A stretch of DNA of 32,411 bases from Mollicutes bacterium (lineage in GTDB: Bacteria; Bacillota_I; Bacilli_A; Izemoplasmatales; Izemoplasmataceae), in assembly GCA_003558105.1 (NCBI GenBank), contig PWMS01000064.1, positions 1-32,411 of the forward strand. The letters are read 5' to 3'. The position numbers and the translations under genes were made by a program. This document shows, in pieces, positions 24,199-31,963 of the stretch; the first letter of the stretch is position 1, and every line of letters begins with the position of its first letter. The notes under the pieces were generated by a model that worked only from the letters and a program-made list of their open reading frames with translations, was not told the origin of the DNA and ran no database searches.

Positions 24199-25569
24199 TT
24201 ATTTTTTCATATTTTTAAATTTATCGGCGAATAGTTCTCCAAGGGTTTGTGATTGTTCTTCTTTGTTTTCGCTGCGTAGATGTTTTTTGTATTCATCGCG
24301 CTCTTTTTTATCTTCGTAAGCTTTTTTAGAAATGACCATTTGCCAACGGCGTTGATCGAATTTCAATACGATACCGTTGATGACATCGCCTTCTTTTAAC
24401 TTGTCGCTAACGTTTTCAATGCGTTCTTCACTGATTTCACCAATCGGCAAGAAAGCATACACACCGTGGACTTCGACAAGAGCACCGCGGGATTGAAGTT
24501 CTTTAACCTCACCGCTGACAGCCTCGCCAACCTTGACTTTAACATCTTCCCAAGGGTTGTATTCGAGGTGTTTTTTAGACAGTTGCATCCGTTGATTATC
24601 TGGATCCATCGATAAGATTTGTACATCGATTTCATCGCCAACGTTTACATTGCCCGCAAGGTTAAAACGTGGATCCCAAGAATAATCGTTTTTGTTGATG
24701 ATACCCGCGACATCTTTTTCAACTTCAACTAAAATACCAAATTGCATTTTTTTGACAACTTTACCTTTAACTTTATCCCCAGATTGATGTTTTTTAGCGA
24801 ATTCTTCCCACGGGGTTTTTTGTAAGGCCTTCATCGAAAGTGAAATACGCTTGTTTTTAATCTCAAGGACTTTAACCTCGATTTCTTGACCTTCTTTTAA
24901 AACGTCCTTAGGATGCTTGATTTTGTGATGCGAAAGTTCACTGATATGCAGTAAGCCTTCCACTTCACCCAAGCGAATAAAAGCCCCATAATCCTTGATG
25001 GTGGAGACGGTCCCTTTTAAAACATCGCCTTTGTTGATGCTTTTGAGTTCTTCGGCTTTTCGTTCTCTTTTTTCTTCAAGTTCGACCGCTTTATGGGATA
25101 CAACCAATTTTTTACGGGATATCTCGATAAGTTTAACCTTCATGGTTTGATCGACAAAACTGCTTAAATCCTCGGTATAAGATAAGGAGGCTTCACGGGC
25201 AGGCATAAACATATCCAAACCAAATGCGCGGACGACCAAGCCACCTTTATTACGTTCTTTGACGTGGGCTTCAAAGGTCTCTTCATCTTGAAATTTGGTT
25301 TGTAAATCGTCAAAAATTTCTTGTTTTTCAATGTCAATTCTTGAGAGTAATAAAACGCCGGTTTCGTCGTCTTTTTTCTTGACGATAGCTACAATTTTAT
25401 CGCCTTCATTGTAAAGTTCTTTGGCGCTTCCAACATCTTTGGTGGTAAGATTATCTAGATAGATGGTGCCTTCTGTGGAGTACCCGACATCGACGATCAC
25501 CTCGTTGTCTTTGACTTGGTAGACGGTCCCTTCTACTTTGTTGCCTTCTTTGATGTTTTTAAAGCTCAT
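24199..25569 (-). CDS. rpsA: S1 RNA-binding domain protein (ribosomal protein S1 homologue)
   Basis: 456 residues with five S1 domains (about 4-75, 95-160, 178-247, 264-335, 350-420). The middle ones carry the classic GxVxxIKDYGAFIRLG...GLLHISELS pattern; the second is degenerate. Bacillus YpfD has four, so this is a longer form. It binds mRNA or acts in translation. The N-terminus (MSFKNIKEGNKVEGTV) and the AGAGGAAG upstream fix the start, which overlaps the cmk end by 11 bases. The C-terminal tail (about 425-456) is highly charged. Confidence 0.93.
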   Translation of the reverse strand: MSFKNIKEGNKVEGTVYQVKDNEVIVDVGYSTEGTIYLDNLTTKDVGSAKELYNEGDKIVAIVKKKDDETGVLLLSRIDIEKQEIFDDLQTKFQDEETFEAHVKERNKGGLVVRAFGLDMFMPAREASLSYTEDLSSFVDQTMKVKLIEISRKKLVVSHKAVELEEKRERKAEELKSINKGDVLKGTVSTIKDYGAFIRLGEVEGLLHISELSHHKIKHPKDVLKEGQEIEVKVLEIKNKRISLSMKALQKTPWEEFAKKHQSGDKVKGKVVKKMQFGILVEVEKDVAGIINKNDYSWDPRFNLAGNVNVGDEIDVQILSMDPDNQRMQLSKKHLEYNPWEDVKVKVGEAVSGEVKELQSRGALVEVHGVYAFLPIGEISEERIENVSDKLKEGDVINGIVLKFDQRRWQMVISKKAYEDKKERDEYKKHLRSENKEEQSQTLGELFADKFKNMKK

Positions 25570-26224
25570 GTTTATCTTCCTCTCTTACTTTTGCTTCTAT
25601 AGTTTTTACCACATCGTCAATTTCCATATCCGATGTGTCAATGATAACGGCATCCTTTGCGGGTCTTAAAGGGATGTGAATCCGGTTGGAATCAAATTTA
25701 TCTCGAGCGATGATTTCTTTGCGTAAATCCTCGAGGGGAATGTGAATACCGTTTTTAGAATTTTCTAAGAACCGGCGTTTGGCGCGGGTGGCGACATCGG
25801 CGGTGAGGAAAAACTTGTACGCGGCATCAGGCAACACGTTATACCCGATATCACGACCATCCATCACCACGTTGCGATTTTCAGCTAAATCTTGTTGTCT
25901 TTTTACGAGGATTTTGCGAACCTTTTGATGAGAGCTAACCAACGAGACGTTGTTGGAAACTTCTCTAGAACGAATATCTTTAGAGATATCACGGTTGTCC
26001 ATAAATAAGACGCCGTCTTTATAATCAAAGGTCGTTTGATCAAGAAAGGCAAAGGCGTCTTCATCATTTAACTCTACATTCAGTCGCATCGCTTTTAGCG
26101 TGATTGCACGATACATCGCGCCAGTGTCTATATGCGTATATTCAAATAAGTCAGCCAAGAGCTTAGCAATAGTGCTTTTGCCTGCGCCGGCCGGACCATC
26201 AATCGCAATCTGCACAGTAGACAT
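25559..26224 (-). CDS. cmk: Cytidylate kinase
   Basis: 221 residues. It phosphorylates CMP and dCMP. P-loop GPAGAGKST (10-18), DTGAMYRA and MDGRDIGYNVLPDA are canonical. It leads the cmk-rpsA-der-gpsA unit. The ATG at 26224 follows a GAGGTG site. The overlap with rpsA (ATGAGCTTTAA) suggests coupled translation. Confidence 0.96.
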   Translation of the reverse strand: MSTVQIAIDGPAGAGKSTIAKLLADLFEYTHIDTGAMYRAITLKAMRLNVELNDEDAFAFLDQTTFDYKDGVLFMDNRDISKDIRSREVSNNVSLVSSHQKVRKILVKRQQDLAENRNVVMDGRDIGYNVLPDAAYKFFLTADVATRAKRRFLENSKNGIHIPLEDLRKEIIARDKFDSNRIHIPLRPAKDAVIIDTSDMEIDDVVKTIEAKVREEDKHEL

Positions 26225-26251
26225 TTGATCACCTCATTAAAAATCATTCCC

Positions 26252-26260
26252 ATTATAACA
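26252..26260 (-). promoter_or_regulatory. Extended -10 promoter of the cmk-rpsA-der-gpsA unit
   Basis: TGT-TATAAT on the minus strand (26260-26252), about 28 bases before the cmk ATG. TTGAAA lies 15 bases upstream, shorter than ideal. Confidence 0.55.
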
Positions 26261-26350
26261 CAAATGACCTTTTTTCAATAACACTATTTTACGTTATTTG
26301 AGATAGGATTTCAAAGAATATTTAGTATTTTATATAGATGAAGTTTATTC

Positions 26351-26379
26351 TTGATAATGTAAGCGCTTTTTGATATACT
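26351..26379 (+). promoter_or_regulatory. Promoter of the membrane pyrophosphatase gene, with cre-like palindrome in the spacer
   Basis: TTGATA (26351-26356), 17-base spacer, TGA-TATACT (-10 at 26374-26379). The spacer holds TGTAAGCGCTTTTT (26358-26371), which matches the CcpA cre pattern except for the final CA. The leader is about 53 bases. Confidence 0.6.
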
Positions 26380-26438
26380 TTTCACAAATGTGACCTCAAA
26401 TTTTTTATATCTATAACAACAACTAGGAGGGATCCGTC

Positions 26439-28475
26439 ATGAGCGGATTTATCGCGATCGCCCTCGTATTTAGTATTTTGGCCATGCTTTATGCGGCGGT
26501 ACTGTTTTACAAAATTAAGAAAATTAAAAAAGGCAATGCAAAAGTTGTCGAAATTTCAGGCTATATTAGAGAAGGTTCCATGGCGTTTTTATCTAGACAG
26601 TATAAAATACTAGGCGCCTTTACGATTCTATTTTTTGTTGTAATTGGTTTTTCGATTAGCTTTCAAACGGCGGGGGCTTTTGCCTTCGGGGCCGTCTTAA
26701 GCGGACTGGCTGGTTACCTAGGTATGCGTGGGGCCGTAGCCGCAAACTCACGTGTCGCAACGTCTGCGGAATCAGACGGTATGAACAAGGCCTTGGATAT
26801 CGCCTTTAGTGGCGGAGCGGTAATGGGCATGGCCGTGGTTGGCCTTGGCCTAACTGGTTTAATCGTTTATTATTTGATTGGTACCCACCTATATAACCTA
26901 GGGACTGAGGAAGTTGCACAAGTCTTGACGGGATTCGGACTCGGCGCTTCACTGATTGCACTCTTTGGACGCGTCGGTGGTGGCATCTATACAAAAGCGG
27001 CCGATGTTGGGGCTGACTTGGTCGGGAAAATCGAAGCGGGTATTCCTGAAGATGATCCGAGAAACCCGGCTGTTATTGCCGATAACGTTGGCGATAACGT
27101 TGGCGATGTTGCCGGCATGGGCGCAGACTTGTTTGAATCTTACGTCGGTTCAATCATTGCGGCGATGACGCTTGGTTCAATGCTAATTGGTTTAGGTGGG
27201 ACGGCCTATCCGATTCAAGGCGCGTTATTCCCTATCTTCTTAAGTGCTTTTGGAATTGTTGCTGCGATTTTAGGTACAATGACAATTCGCACCAAAGAAG
27301 CGGATGAACCACACAAAGTTTTAAAAAAGGGCACGTATGTAGCGGGTTTCTTATTTCTTGTATTCACGGTGTTTTTAACGTGGTTTTATGTTCACGAAGG
27401 TTATTTTGTGAACTTTGGACCTCTAGTCGCCATCATTGCCGGTTTGTTCGTCGGGATTATGATTGGCGTTATCACAGAGATTTATACTTCCAGTGACTAT
27501 CAACGGGTTAAAGCCATTGCCAAACAAAGTGAAACCGGTCATGCGACCAATATCATTGGAGGCCTTTCTATTGGGATGGAATCAACCGCGATTCCCATTC
27601 TTCTCATCAGTGCTGTGATTATGATATCCTATCAAGTCGCAGGCTTATACGGGATTGCGCTTAGTGCGGTAGGCATGCTCGCCACAACCGGGATGACCAT
27701 CGCGATCGATGCTTATGGACCAATCGCGGATAACGCGGGCGGCATCGCAGAGATGAGTGGCATGGATAAAAACGTTCGTGATATCACCGATAAGCTTGAC
27801 AGTGTCGGTAATACCACCGCAGCAATCGGTAAAGGTTTTGCGATCGGTTCAGCGGCTTTAACCTCACTTGCTTTATTTAGCGCTTTTGTAAAAGCGGCCG
27901 GATTAACGGCCATCGATATCACCAACCCGCGCGTCATCATTGGGATGTTAATAGGCGCGATGTTACCCTTCTTGTTCAGTTCATTAACCATGAGCAGCGT
28001 CGGGCGTGCCGCCGGTAAAATGATCGATGAGGTCAGACGACAATTTAGGGAATTCCCCGGGATTATGGATAGAACCGAAAAACCGGATTATGCCCGTTGT
28101 GTCGATATCTCAACCAAAGCAGCCTTGCTTGAAATGATTGCCCCAGGGATTTTGGCGGTCTCTTCGCCTTTACTCATTGGCTTTATACTTGGTGCAGAAG
28201 CCTTGGGTGGCTTGCTTGCAGGCGCCTTGGTCTCAGGTATCAGTATGGCGATTTTCATGGCCAACAGCGGCGGGGCTTGGGATAATGCCAAGAAATATAT
28301 TGAAGAAGGTAACTACGGCAATAAAGGGGGCTTTGCCCATAAAGCTAGTGTCACCGGTGATACCGTCGGCGATCCCTTCAAGGATACCAGCGGTCCTTCC
28401 ATCAACATCTTAATCAAGCTGATGACCATTATTTCTTTGGTCTTTGCCGCTTTGTTTGGTACCGGTATTTTATAA
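26439..28475 (+). CDS. hppA: K+-dependent membrane-bound pyrophosphatase, ion pumping
   Basis: 678 residues with about sixteen membrane segments. It couples pyrophosphate hydrolysis to ion export. The catalytic loop holds [14 protein letters not shown] (188-201) and DNVGDNVGD (215-223), and the second Asp cluster ends with [13 protein letters not shown] (641-653). Ala461 in [10 protein letters not shown] marks the K+-dependent class, which lacks the Lys seen in K+-independent forms. Glu233 in ADLFESY is at the place where Na+-pumping members carry Glu, whereas plant H+ pumps have Gly there; so Na+ transport is suggested, not proven. AGGAGG is 8 bases before the ATG. It is transcribed alone with a UUCG-loop terminator. 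Confidence 0.96.
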   Translation: MSGFIAIALVFSILAMLYAAVLFYKIKKIKKGNAKVVEISGYIREGSMAFLSRQYKILGAFTILFFVVIGFSISFQTAGAFAFGAVLSGLAGYLGMRGAVAANSRVATSAESDGMNKALDIAFSGGAVMGMAVVGLGLTGLIVYYLIGTHLYNLGTEEVAQVLTGFGLGASLIALFGRVGGGIYTKAADVGADLVGKIEAGIPEDDPRNPAVIADNVGDNVGDVAGMGADLFESYVGSIIAAMTLGSMLIGLGGTAYPIQGALFPIFLSAFGIVAAILGTMTIRTKEADEPHKVLKKGTYVAGFLFLVFTVFLTWFYVHEGYFVNFGPLVAIIAGLFVGIMIGVITEIYTSSDYQRVKAIAKQSETGHATNIIGGLSIGMESTAIPILLISAVIMISYQVAGLYGIALSAVGMLATTGMTIAIDAYGPIADNAGGIAEMSGMDKNVRDITDKLDSVGNTTAAIGKGFAIGSAALTSLALFSAFVKAAGLTAIDITNPRVIIGMLIGAMLPFLFSSLTMSSVGRAAGKMIDEVRRQFREFPGIMDRTEKPDYARCVDISTKAALLEMIAPGILAVSSPLLIGFILGAEALGGLLAGALVSGISMAIFMANSGGAWDNAKKYIEEGNYGNKGGFAHKASVTGDTVGDPFKDTSGPSINILIKLMTIISLVFAALFGTGIL

Positions 28476-28480
28476 TCTTT

Positions 28481-28508
28481 AAACACTGACTTCGGTCGGT
28501 GTTTTTTT
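28481..28508 (+). terminator. Terminator of the pyrophosphatase gene
   Basis: A 10-bp stem (28481-28490 with 28495-28504, one G-U pair) closed by a TTCG tetraloop and followed by T to 28508. It starts 5 bases after the stop codon. Confidence 0.95.
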
Positions 28509-28539
28509 AAAAAAAAAGCAATCACGGATGGATTGCTTT
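28509..28539 (-). terminator. Terminator of the LspA-like gene
   Basis: AAAGCAATC (28515-28523) pairs with GATTGCTTT (28531-28539), 7-base loop, then a long T run on the minus strand. The 5' arm is coding and the TGA stop (28524-28522) falls at the loop edge. Confidence 0.88.
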
Positions 28540-29049
28540 ATCGGATGGTGTTGGGCTTTTAGAAAATTTCTTTTGTAAGATTTTCTTAATGGGGTTATAA
28601 AGGACAATCATGGTTTTAATTAAAACCATAACCAACAAGATATAAAGACTAATATCGTGGGCAACGGTGCTTTGGTCAATCATAACTTCTTTGCTTAAAC
28701 GGCCATGAATACTAAGATGGTTTACGACTTGATTTTCTAGACCGTATAATGTTCTTAGGAAGTTAAACTGTACAAGTATCATCAATCCTAAGCCATAGAC
28801 AATCGTGAGTCGTTTTTCTTTTTTAAGGAGCAATGCGATTAAAACCAAACCATAAAATATACTCAACCATGGTGTAAATGAAAAGCCGCCTTGGGCACTT
28901 TCGAAATGAAGCCTTAAAAAGGTACGGCTGACTTCGACATTTTCAAAAGACCCTGTCGTGCGTAACGTGAAAAACGTAAACGCCATTTGAAAGACAAGCA
29001 ATGAGACAAGCACAATCAAATCTTTTTGAAACATGTTCAATTTTGACAT
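28522..29049 (-). CDS. Four-segment membrane protein resembling a degenerate lipoprotein signal peptidase (LspA)
   Basis: 175 residues. Membrane segments are at about 10-30, 57-76, 81-100 and 130-150. The order and some residues look like LspA: FLRLHFESAQGGFSF in place of the NxGAAFG loop, YGLGLM in the third segment, a QVVNHLSIH in place of VVDFI, and TVAHDIS in place of FNxADS. The catalytic Asp of the NxxD motif is missing (FNFLRT), so it would not be an active peptidase by known rules. This reading is inference. The ATG at 29049 is used, with only a weak GTGGG upstream; the true start could differ. Its neighbours are unrelated. It has its own promoter and terminator. If not LspA-like, it is simply an unknown membrane protein. 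Confidence 0.6.
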   Translation of the reverse strand: MSKLNMFQKDLIVLVSLLVFQMAFTFFTLRTTGSFENVEVSRTFLRLHFESAQGGFSFTPWLSIFYGLVLIALLLKKEKRLTIVYGLGLMILVQFNFLRTLYGLENQVVNHLSIHGRLSKEVMIDQSTVAHDISLYILLVMVLIKTMIVLYNPIKKILQKKFSKSPTPSDKAIHP

Positions 29050-29111
29050 TGGCAAGACCCACTTTCTAAATCAATACATGATGATTGTGGTGTCATTTTT
29101 TATGCACACTC

Positions 29112-29120
29112 ATTTTAGCA
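29112..29120 (-). promoter_or_regulatory. Extended -10 promoter of the LspA-like gene
   Basis: TGC-TAAAAT on the minus strand (29120-29112), about 63 bases before the ATG, with no good -35. The rest of the 190-base gap (29050-29239) holds only the rluB terminator and A/T-rich DNA. Confidence 0.45.
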
Positions 29121-29195
29121 CGCCTAACAAAATATAGAAAGGGATTTCCCAAAGAAAACGGTTTTATGTATGACAAATTTTTTGTTGGTAAAAGT

Positions 29196-29222
29196 ATAAA
29201 AAAAGGCCATTTATGGCCTTTT
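29196..29222 (-). terminator. Terminator of the efp-CNNM-rluB unit
   Basis: AAAAGGCCA (29201-29209) pairs with TGGCCTTTT (29214-29222), 4-base loop, and T run on the minus strand. It begins 17 bases after the rluB stop. Confidence 0.9.
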
Positions 29223-29239
29223 TAGATGATGAAAGCGTT

Positions 29240-29977
29240 TTAATTATCGTGTTTTTGGCGGTTTTTCATCGCCAGGACATGAAGTTGTTTAATCTCATGT
29301 GGTTTTAAGGGGCGGACGTCGCCTTCTTTTAATCCTTCTAAGGTGATGATGCCAAAGCGAATGCGTTTAAGTTTGATAACGGGGTGTTTTTCGTTTTCAA
29401 AAACTTTTTTAATGTGATGGTATTTGCCTTCGGTGACGATAAAGTGCAAACGTGTGGTCTCTTTCGCCTTGTTATATTGAACTTGTGTTATTTTCGCGGG
29501 GGCGGTTTTTTGTCCGTCTAAAAAGACGCCTTTTTCAATTTTGTGTGATGTGTTTTTTCGTAAAAAGCCCTCAACCGTAACTTGGTATTCTTTTTGAATT
29601 TCGTGTTTTGGGTGGATCATCTTTTGGGTGAAGTCCCCATCGTTGGTCAACAGCATCACGCCGGTGGTATCAAAATCGAGGCGGCCCACAGGAAAGATGC
29701 GGGCACTGGTTTCGATAAAATCCAAAACGACTTTACGATCTTTCTCATCATCGGTAGTAGAGATGACCCCTTTGGGTTTATAAAAGACATAATATTCTTT
29801 TTCTTCTATTGTAATCGGTTTACCATCAACAAGGATGATATCGTCATGATTGGCTTTCGTGCCTAAGGTTGTGACGACGTGATCGTTGAGCTTGACGCGG
29901 CCGTCTAAAATAAGGGTTTCAGCTTTACGTCTTGAACAAAGGCCACTTTGTGCGATGAGTTTTTGAATCCGTTCCAT
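29240..29977 (-). CDS. rluB: RsuA/RluB-family rRNA pseudouridine synthase
   Basis: 245 residues. An S4 domain (about 1-60, ERIQKLIAQSGLCSRRKAE) precedes the synthase domain. GRLDFDTTG (98-106) carries the catalytic Asp101, with KPKGVIS before it and EGKYHHIKKVF after. The family modifies 23S or 16S rRNA; RluB (23S U2605 region) is the usual assignment in Firmicutes, but RsuA-type specificity cannot be excluded. GGAGG is well spaced from the ATG. It begins 17 bases after the CNNM/CBS gene. Confidence 0.93.
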   Translation of the reverse strand: MERIQKLIAQSGLCSRRKAETLILDGRVKLNDHVVTTLGTKANHDDIILVDGKPITIEEKEYYVFYKPKGVISTTDDEKDRKVVLDFIETSARIFPVGRLDFDTTGVMLLTNDGDFTQKMIHPKHEIQKEYQVTVEGFLRKNTSHKIEKGVFLDGQKTAPAKITQVQYNKAKETTRLHFIVTEGKYHHIKKVFENEKHPVIKLKRIRFGIITLEGLKEGDVRPLKPHEIKQLHVLAMKNRQKHDN

Positions 29978-29994
29978 AGTTTGCCTCCAGGCAA

Positions 29995-31335
29995 TTATTC
30001 GGCGTCTTCATCAATGGGTTCAACGATGAGATGAACATACTTAATGCGCCGTTCTTTGATTTCTTTGATGGTAAAGGTCAGTTTAAAGTTATGCCCTTTT
30101 TCATTGTGGTCATATGAGATCATTCTTTGAATCATGCTATAGGTCAAATCAACCTCAGGTAAGGATTCGAATTGTTCAAAAAGGTAACTACCTAAGGTCT
30201 TTTCTTCTTTTTCTGGGGGTTCGCCCAAATGCAATTCTTCAAACAAATCGCCCAGTTCTATATCGGCGTTAATGCCGTATTCGTGTTCACTGATTTGTTT
30301 TAAAAATTCATCGTCGATATCGTCGTGTTCGTCATAGATCTCACCGACCAATTCTTCTAAGGCATCTTCCATCGTAACGATGCCGCTGGTACCGCCGAAT
30401 TCATCGCTGACAATCGCTAAATGTGAGTTTTCTCTTTGTAAGGTTTCAATTAGGGTATCGGCCCGCATTGACTTAGAGACAAAGATGGGTGGGTTCATGA
30501 TTTCCTTAACGATAATCGGTTTTTCTTGAATGATATGGGTGAAGAAATCGCGTTCATTTAAAATGCCGACGATTTTGTCGCGATCCTTTTTATAGACAGG
30601 CAAACGCGAAAATTGGTGGTCAAAGAATTTCTTTTGGATACTCTTTGGATCCTCATCGATTTCCACCGCAACCATATCGACTCGGGGGGTCATAATTTCA
30701 TAGACTTGTTTTTCACCAAGGTCTAAGACACTTTGCAACATTTCAGCTTCTTCTTCGTCGATGGAGCCTTCTTCTTCCATGGTATCGATAATGGTTTCTA
30801 GCTCATCTTCACTGACGCTGATGGTAACGCGATTATCGGATTTTAAAAACAACGTCTTGATCTTTAAGAAAAACCAAACAATCGGTTTAAGGACTTTCAT
30901 CACCATCATCATAGCCCCGCTGATGCGGACCGCAATGATATCAGAATGCATCTTCGCAAAGCTTTTTGGGATGATTTCACCAAAGATTAAAATGATGGTG
31001 GTCATCACCACCGTATTGGCGATGGTCACCAAGGTTTCACTATCTTGAAAAATGGTCGCAAAAATGCTCGCACTGATGGTGGCTAAAGCCACATTGGCGA
31101 GATTGTTGCCGACCAAGATGGTGGTTAATACGCGGTCGAATCGTTCGTGAATCCAAAAGGCTTTTGTCGCCCCTTTTTTACCTTCTTCAATAAATTTCTT
31201 AATGCGAATAGGGTTGAGTGAAGAATAGACGGTTTCACTCATTGAAAAGAAGCTTGAGATCGATAATAATATCACAAGCAAGACAATGCTTATCGGGGGA
31301 ACGGCGCTAAGCATGATCGCATCCGGTATGTCCAA
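29995..31335 (-). CDS. HlyC/CorC-type CNNM-CBS transporter-like protein
   Basis: 446 residues. A CNNM membrane domain (about 10-190) with the SSFFSMSETVYSSL and FGEIIPKSFAK motifs is followed by paired CBS domains (about 205-330) and a CorC_HlyC domain (about 345-430). Family members take part in Mg2+ or Co2+ efflux/homeostasis; old hemolysin names are not informative. The start is the TTG at 31335: AAGGAG (31350-31345) lies 9 bases before it and overlaps the efp stop (TAAGGAG), while the next ATG, seven codons later, would cut the first segment. Confidence 0.92.
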   Translation of the reverse strand: MDIPDAIMLSAVPPISIVLLVILLSISSFFSMSETVYSSLNPIRIKKFIEEGKKGATKAFWIHERFDRVLTTILVGNNLANVALATISASIFATIFQDSETLVTIANTVVMTTIILIFGEIIPKSFAKMHSDIIAVRISGAMMMVMKVLKPIVWFFLKIKTLFLKSDNRVTISVSEDELETIIDTMEEEGSIDEEEAEMLQSVLDLGEKQVYEIMTPRVDMVAVEIDEDPKSIQKKFFDHQFSRLPVYKKDRDKIVGILNERDFFTHIIQEKPIIVKEIMNPPIFVSKSMRADTLIETLQRENSHLAIVSDEFGGTSGIVTMEDALEELVGEIYDEHDDIDDEFLKQISEHEYGINADIELGDLFEELHLGEPPEKEEKTLGSYLFEQFESLPEVDLTYSMIQRMISYDHNEKGHNFKLTFTIKEIKERRIKYVHLIVEPIDEDAE

Positions 31336-31348
31336 GAAACTTCACTCC

Positions 31349-31906
31349 TTAGGCTTTCGTACTGTATTTGCCCGTATGGGTATTAATAATGATGGCTTCG
31401 CCTTCATTGATAAACAGTGGTACTTGTAGTTTATAGCCGGTCTCAACGACGGCATCTTTGGTGGTGTTGCTGACGGTATTGCCGCGTACACCAGGCACGG
31501 TTTCGGTAACGATCAATTCAACTTTCTCAGGTAAATCGAGACCTAAAAGTTCATTTTCAAAGACAATGACGTTAACGTCCATGCCTTCTTTTAAGAAGTT
31601 TTGTTCATACTCGATTTGATCTTGGTGAATTTCTCTTTGTTCGTAGGTATCGGTATTCATGAAAACATATTTTTCACCCTCGGCATAAATATATTGCATC
31701 GGAAGTTTTTCAATCATCGCGGTTTCTACTTTTTCACCCGCACGCCAAGTTTTATCGGTGATGGTGCCGGTGCGCAAGTTTCTGAGTTTACTTCTGACAA
31801 AGGCGGGGCCTTTGCCTGGTTTTACATGTTGAAATTCGATAATCTGATAGATGTTGCTCTCGTGTTGAATGGTCAATCCGGTTTTAAAATTGTTAGTGGT
31901 AATCAT
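31349..31906 (-). CDS. efp: Elongation factor P
   Basis: 185 residues. It relieves ribosomes stalled at polyproline. The loop PGKGPAFVRSKLRNLRTG (30-47) carries Lys32, the position modified in Bacillus EF-P. The two OB domains end with VQVPLFINEGE-like VPLFINEGEAIIINTHTG. The ATG at 31906 (MITTNNF) is chosen over the one at 31915, which abuts the AAAGGA site. Confidence 0.97.
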   Translation of the reverse strand: MITTNNFKTGLTIQHESNIYQIIEFQHVKPGKGPAFVRSKLRNLRTGTITDKTWRAGEKVETAMIEKLPMQYIYAEGEKYVFMNTDTYEQREIHQDQIEYEQNFLKEGMDVNVIVFENELLGLDLPEKVELIVTETVPGVRGNTVSNTTKDAVVETGYKLQVPLFINEGEAIIINTHTGKYSTKA

Positions 31907-31934
31907 TTCAATCATCCTTTTTGTCTATGCATAT

Positions 31935-31963
31935 AGTGTACATGTTTTCGGTTTTTTTGTCTA
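31935..31963 (-). promoter_or_regulatory. Promoter of the efp unit
   Basis: TAGACA (31963-31958), 17-base spacer, TACACT (31940-31935) on the minus strand. The -35 includes the TAG stop of the upstream gene. The leader is about 22 bases. Confidence 0.5.

Noticed and set aside
29130-29152. GGGATTTCCC-like palindrome upstream of the LspA-like gene
   Set aside because: Very short, A/T-rich surroundings and no second copy at another promoter, so it is within chance expectation.
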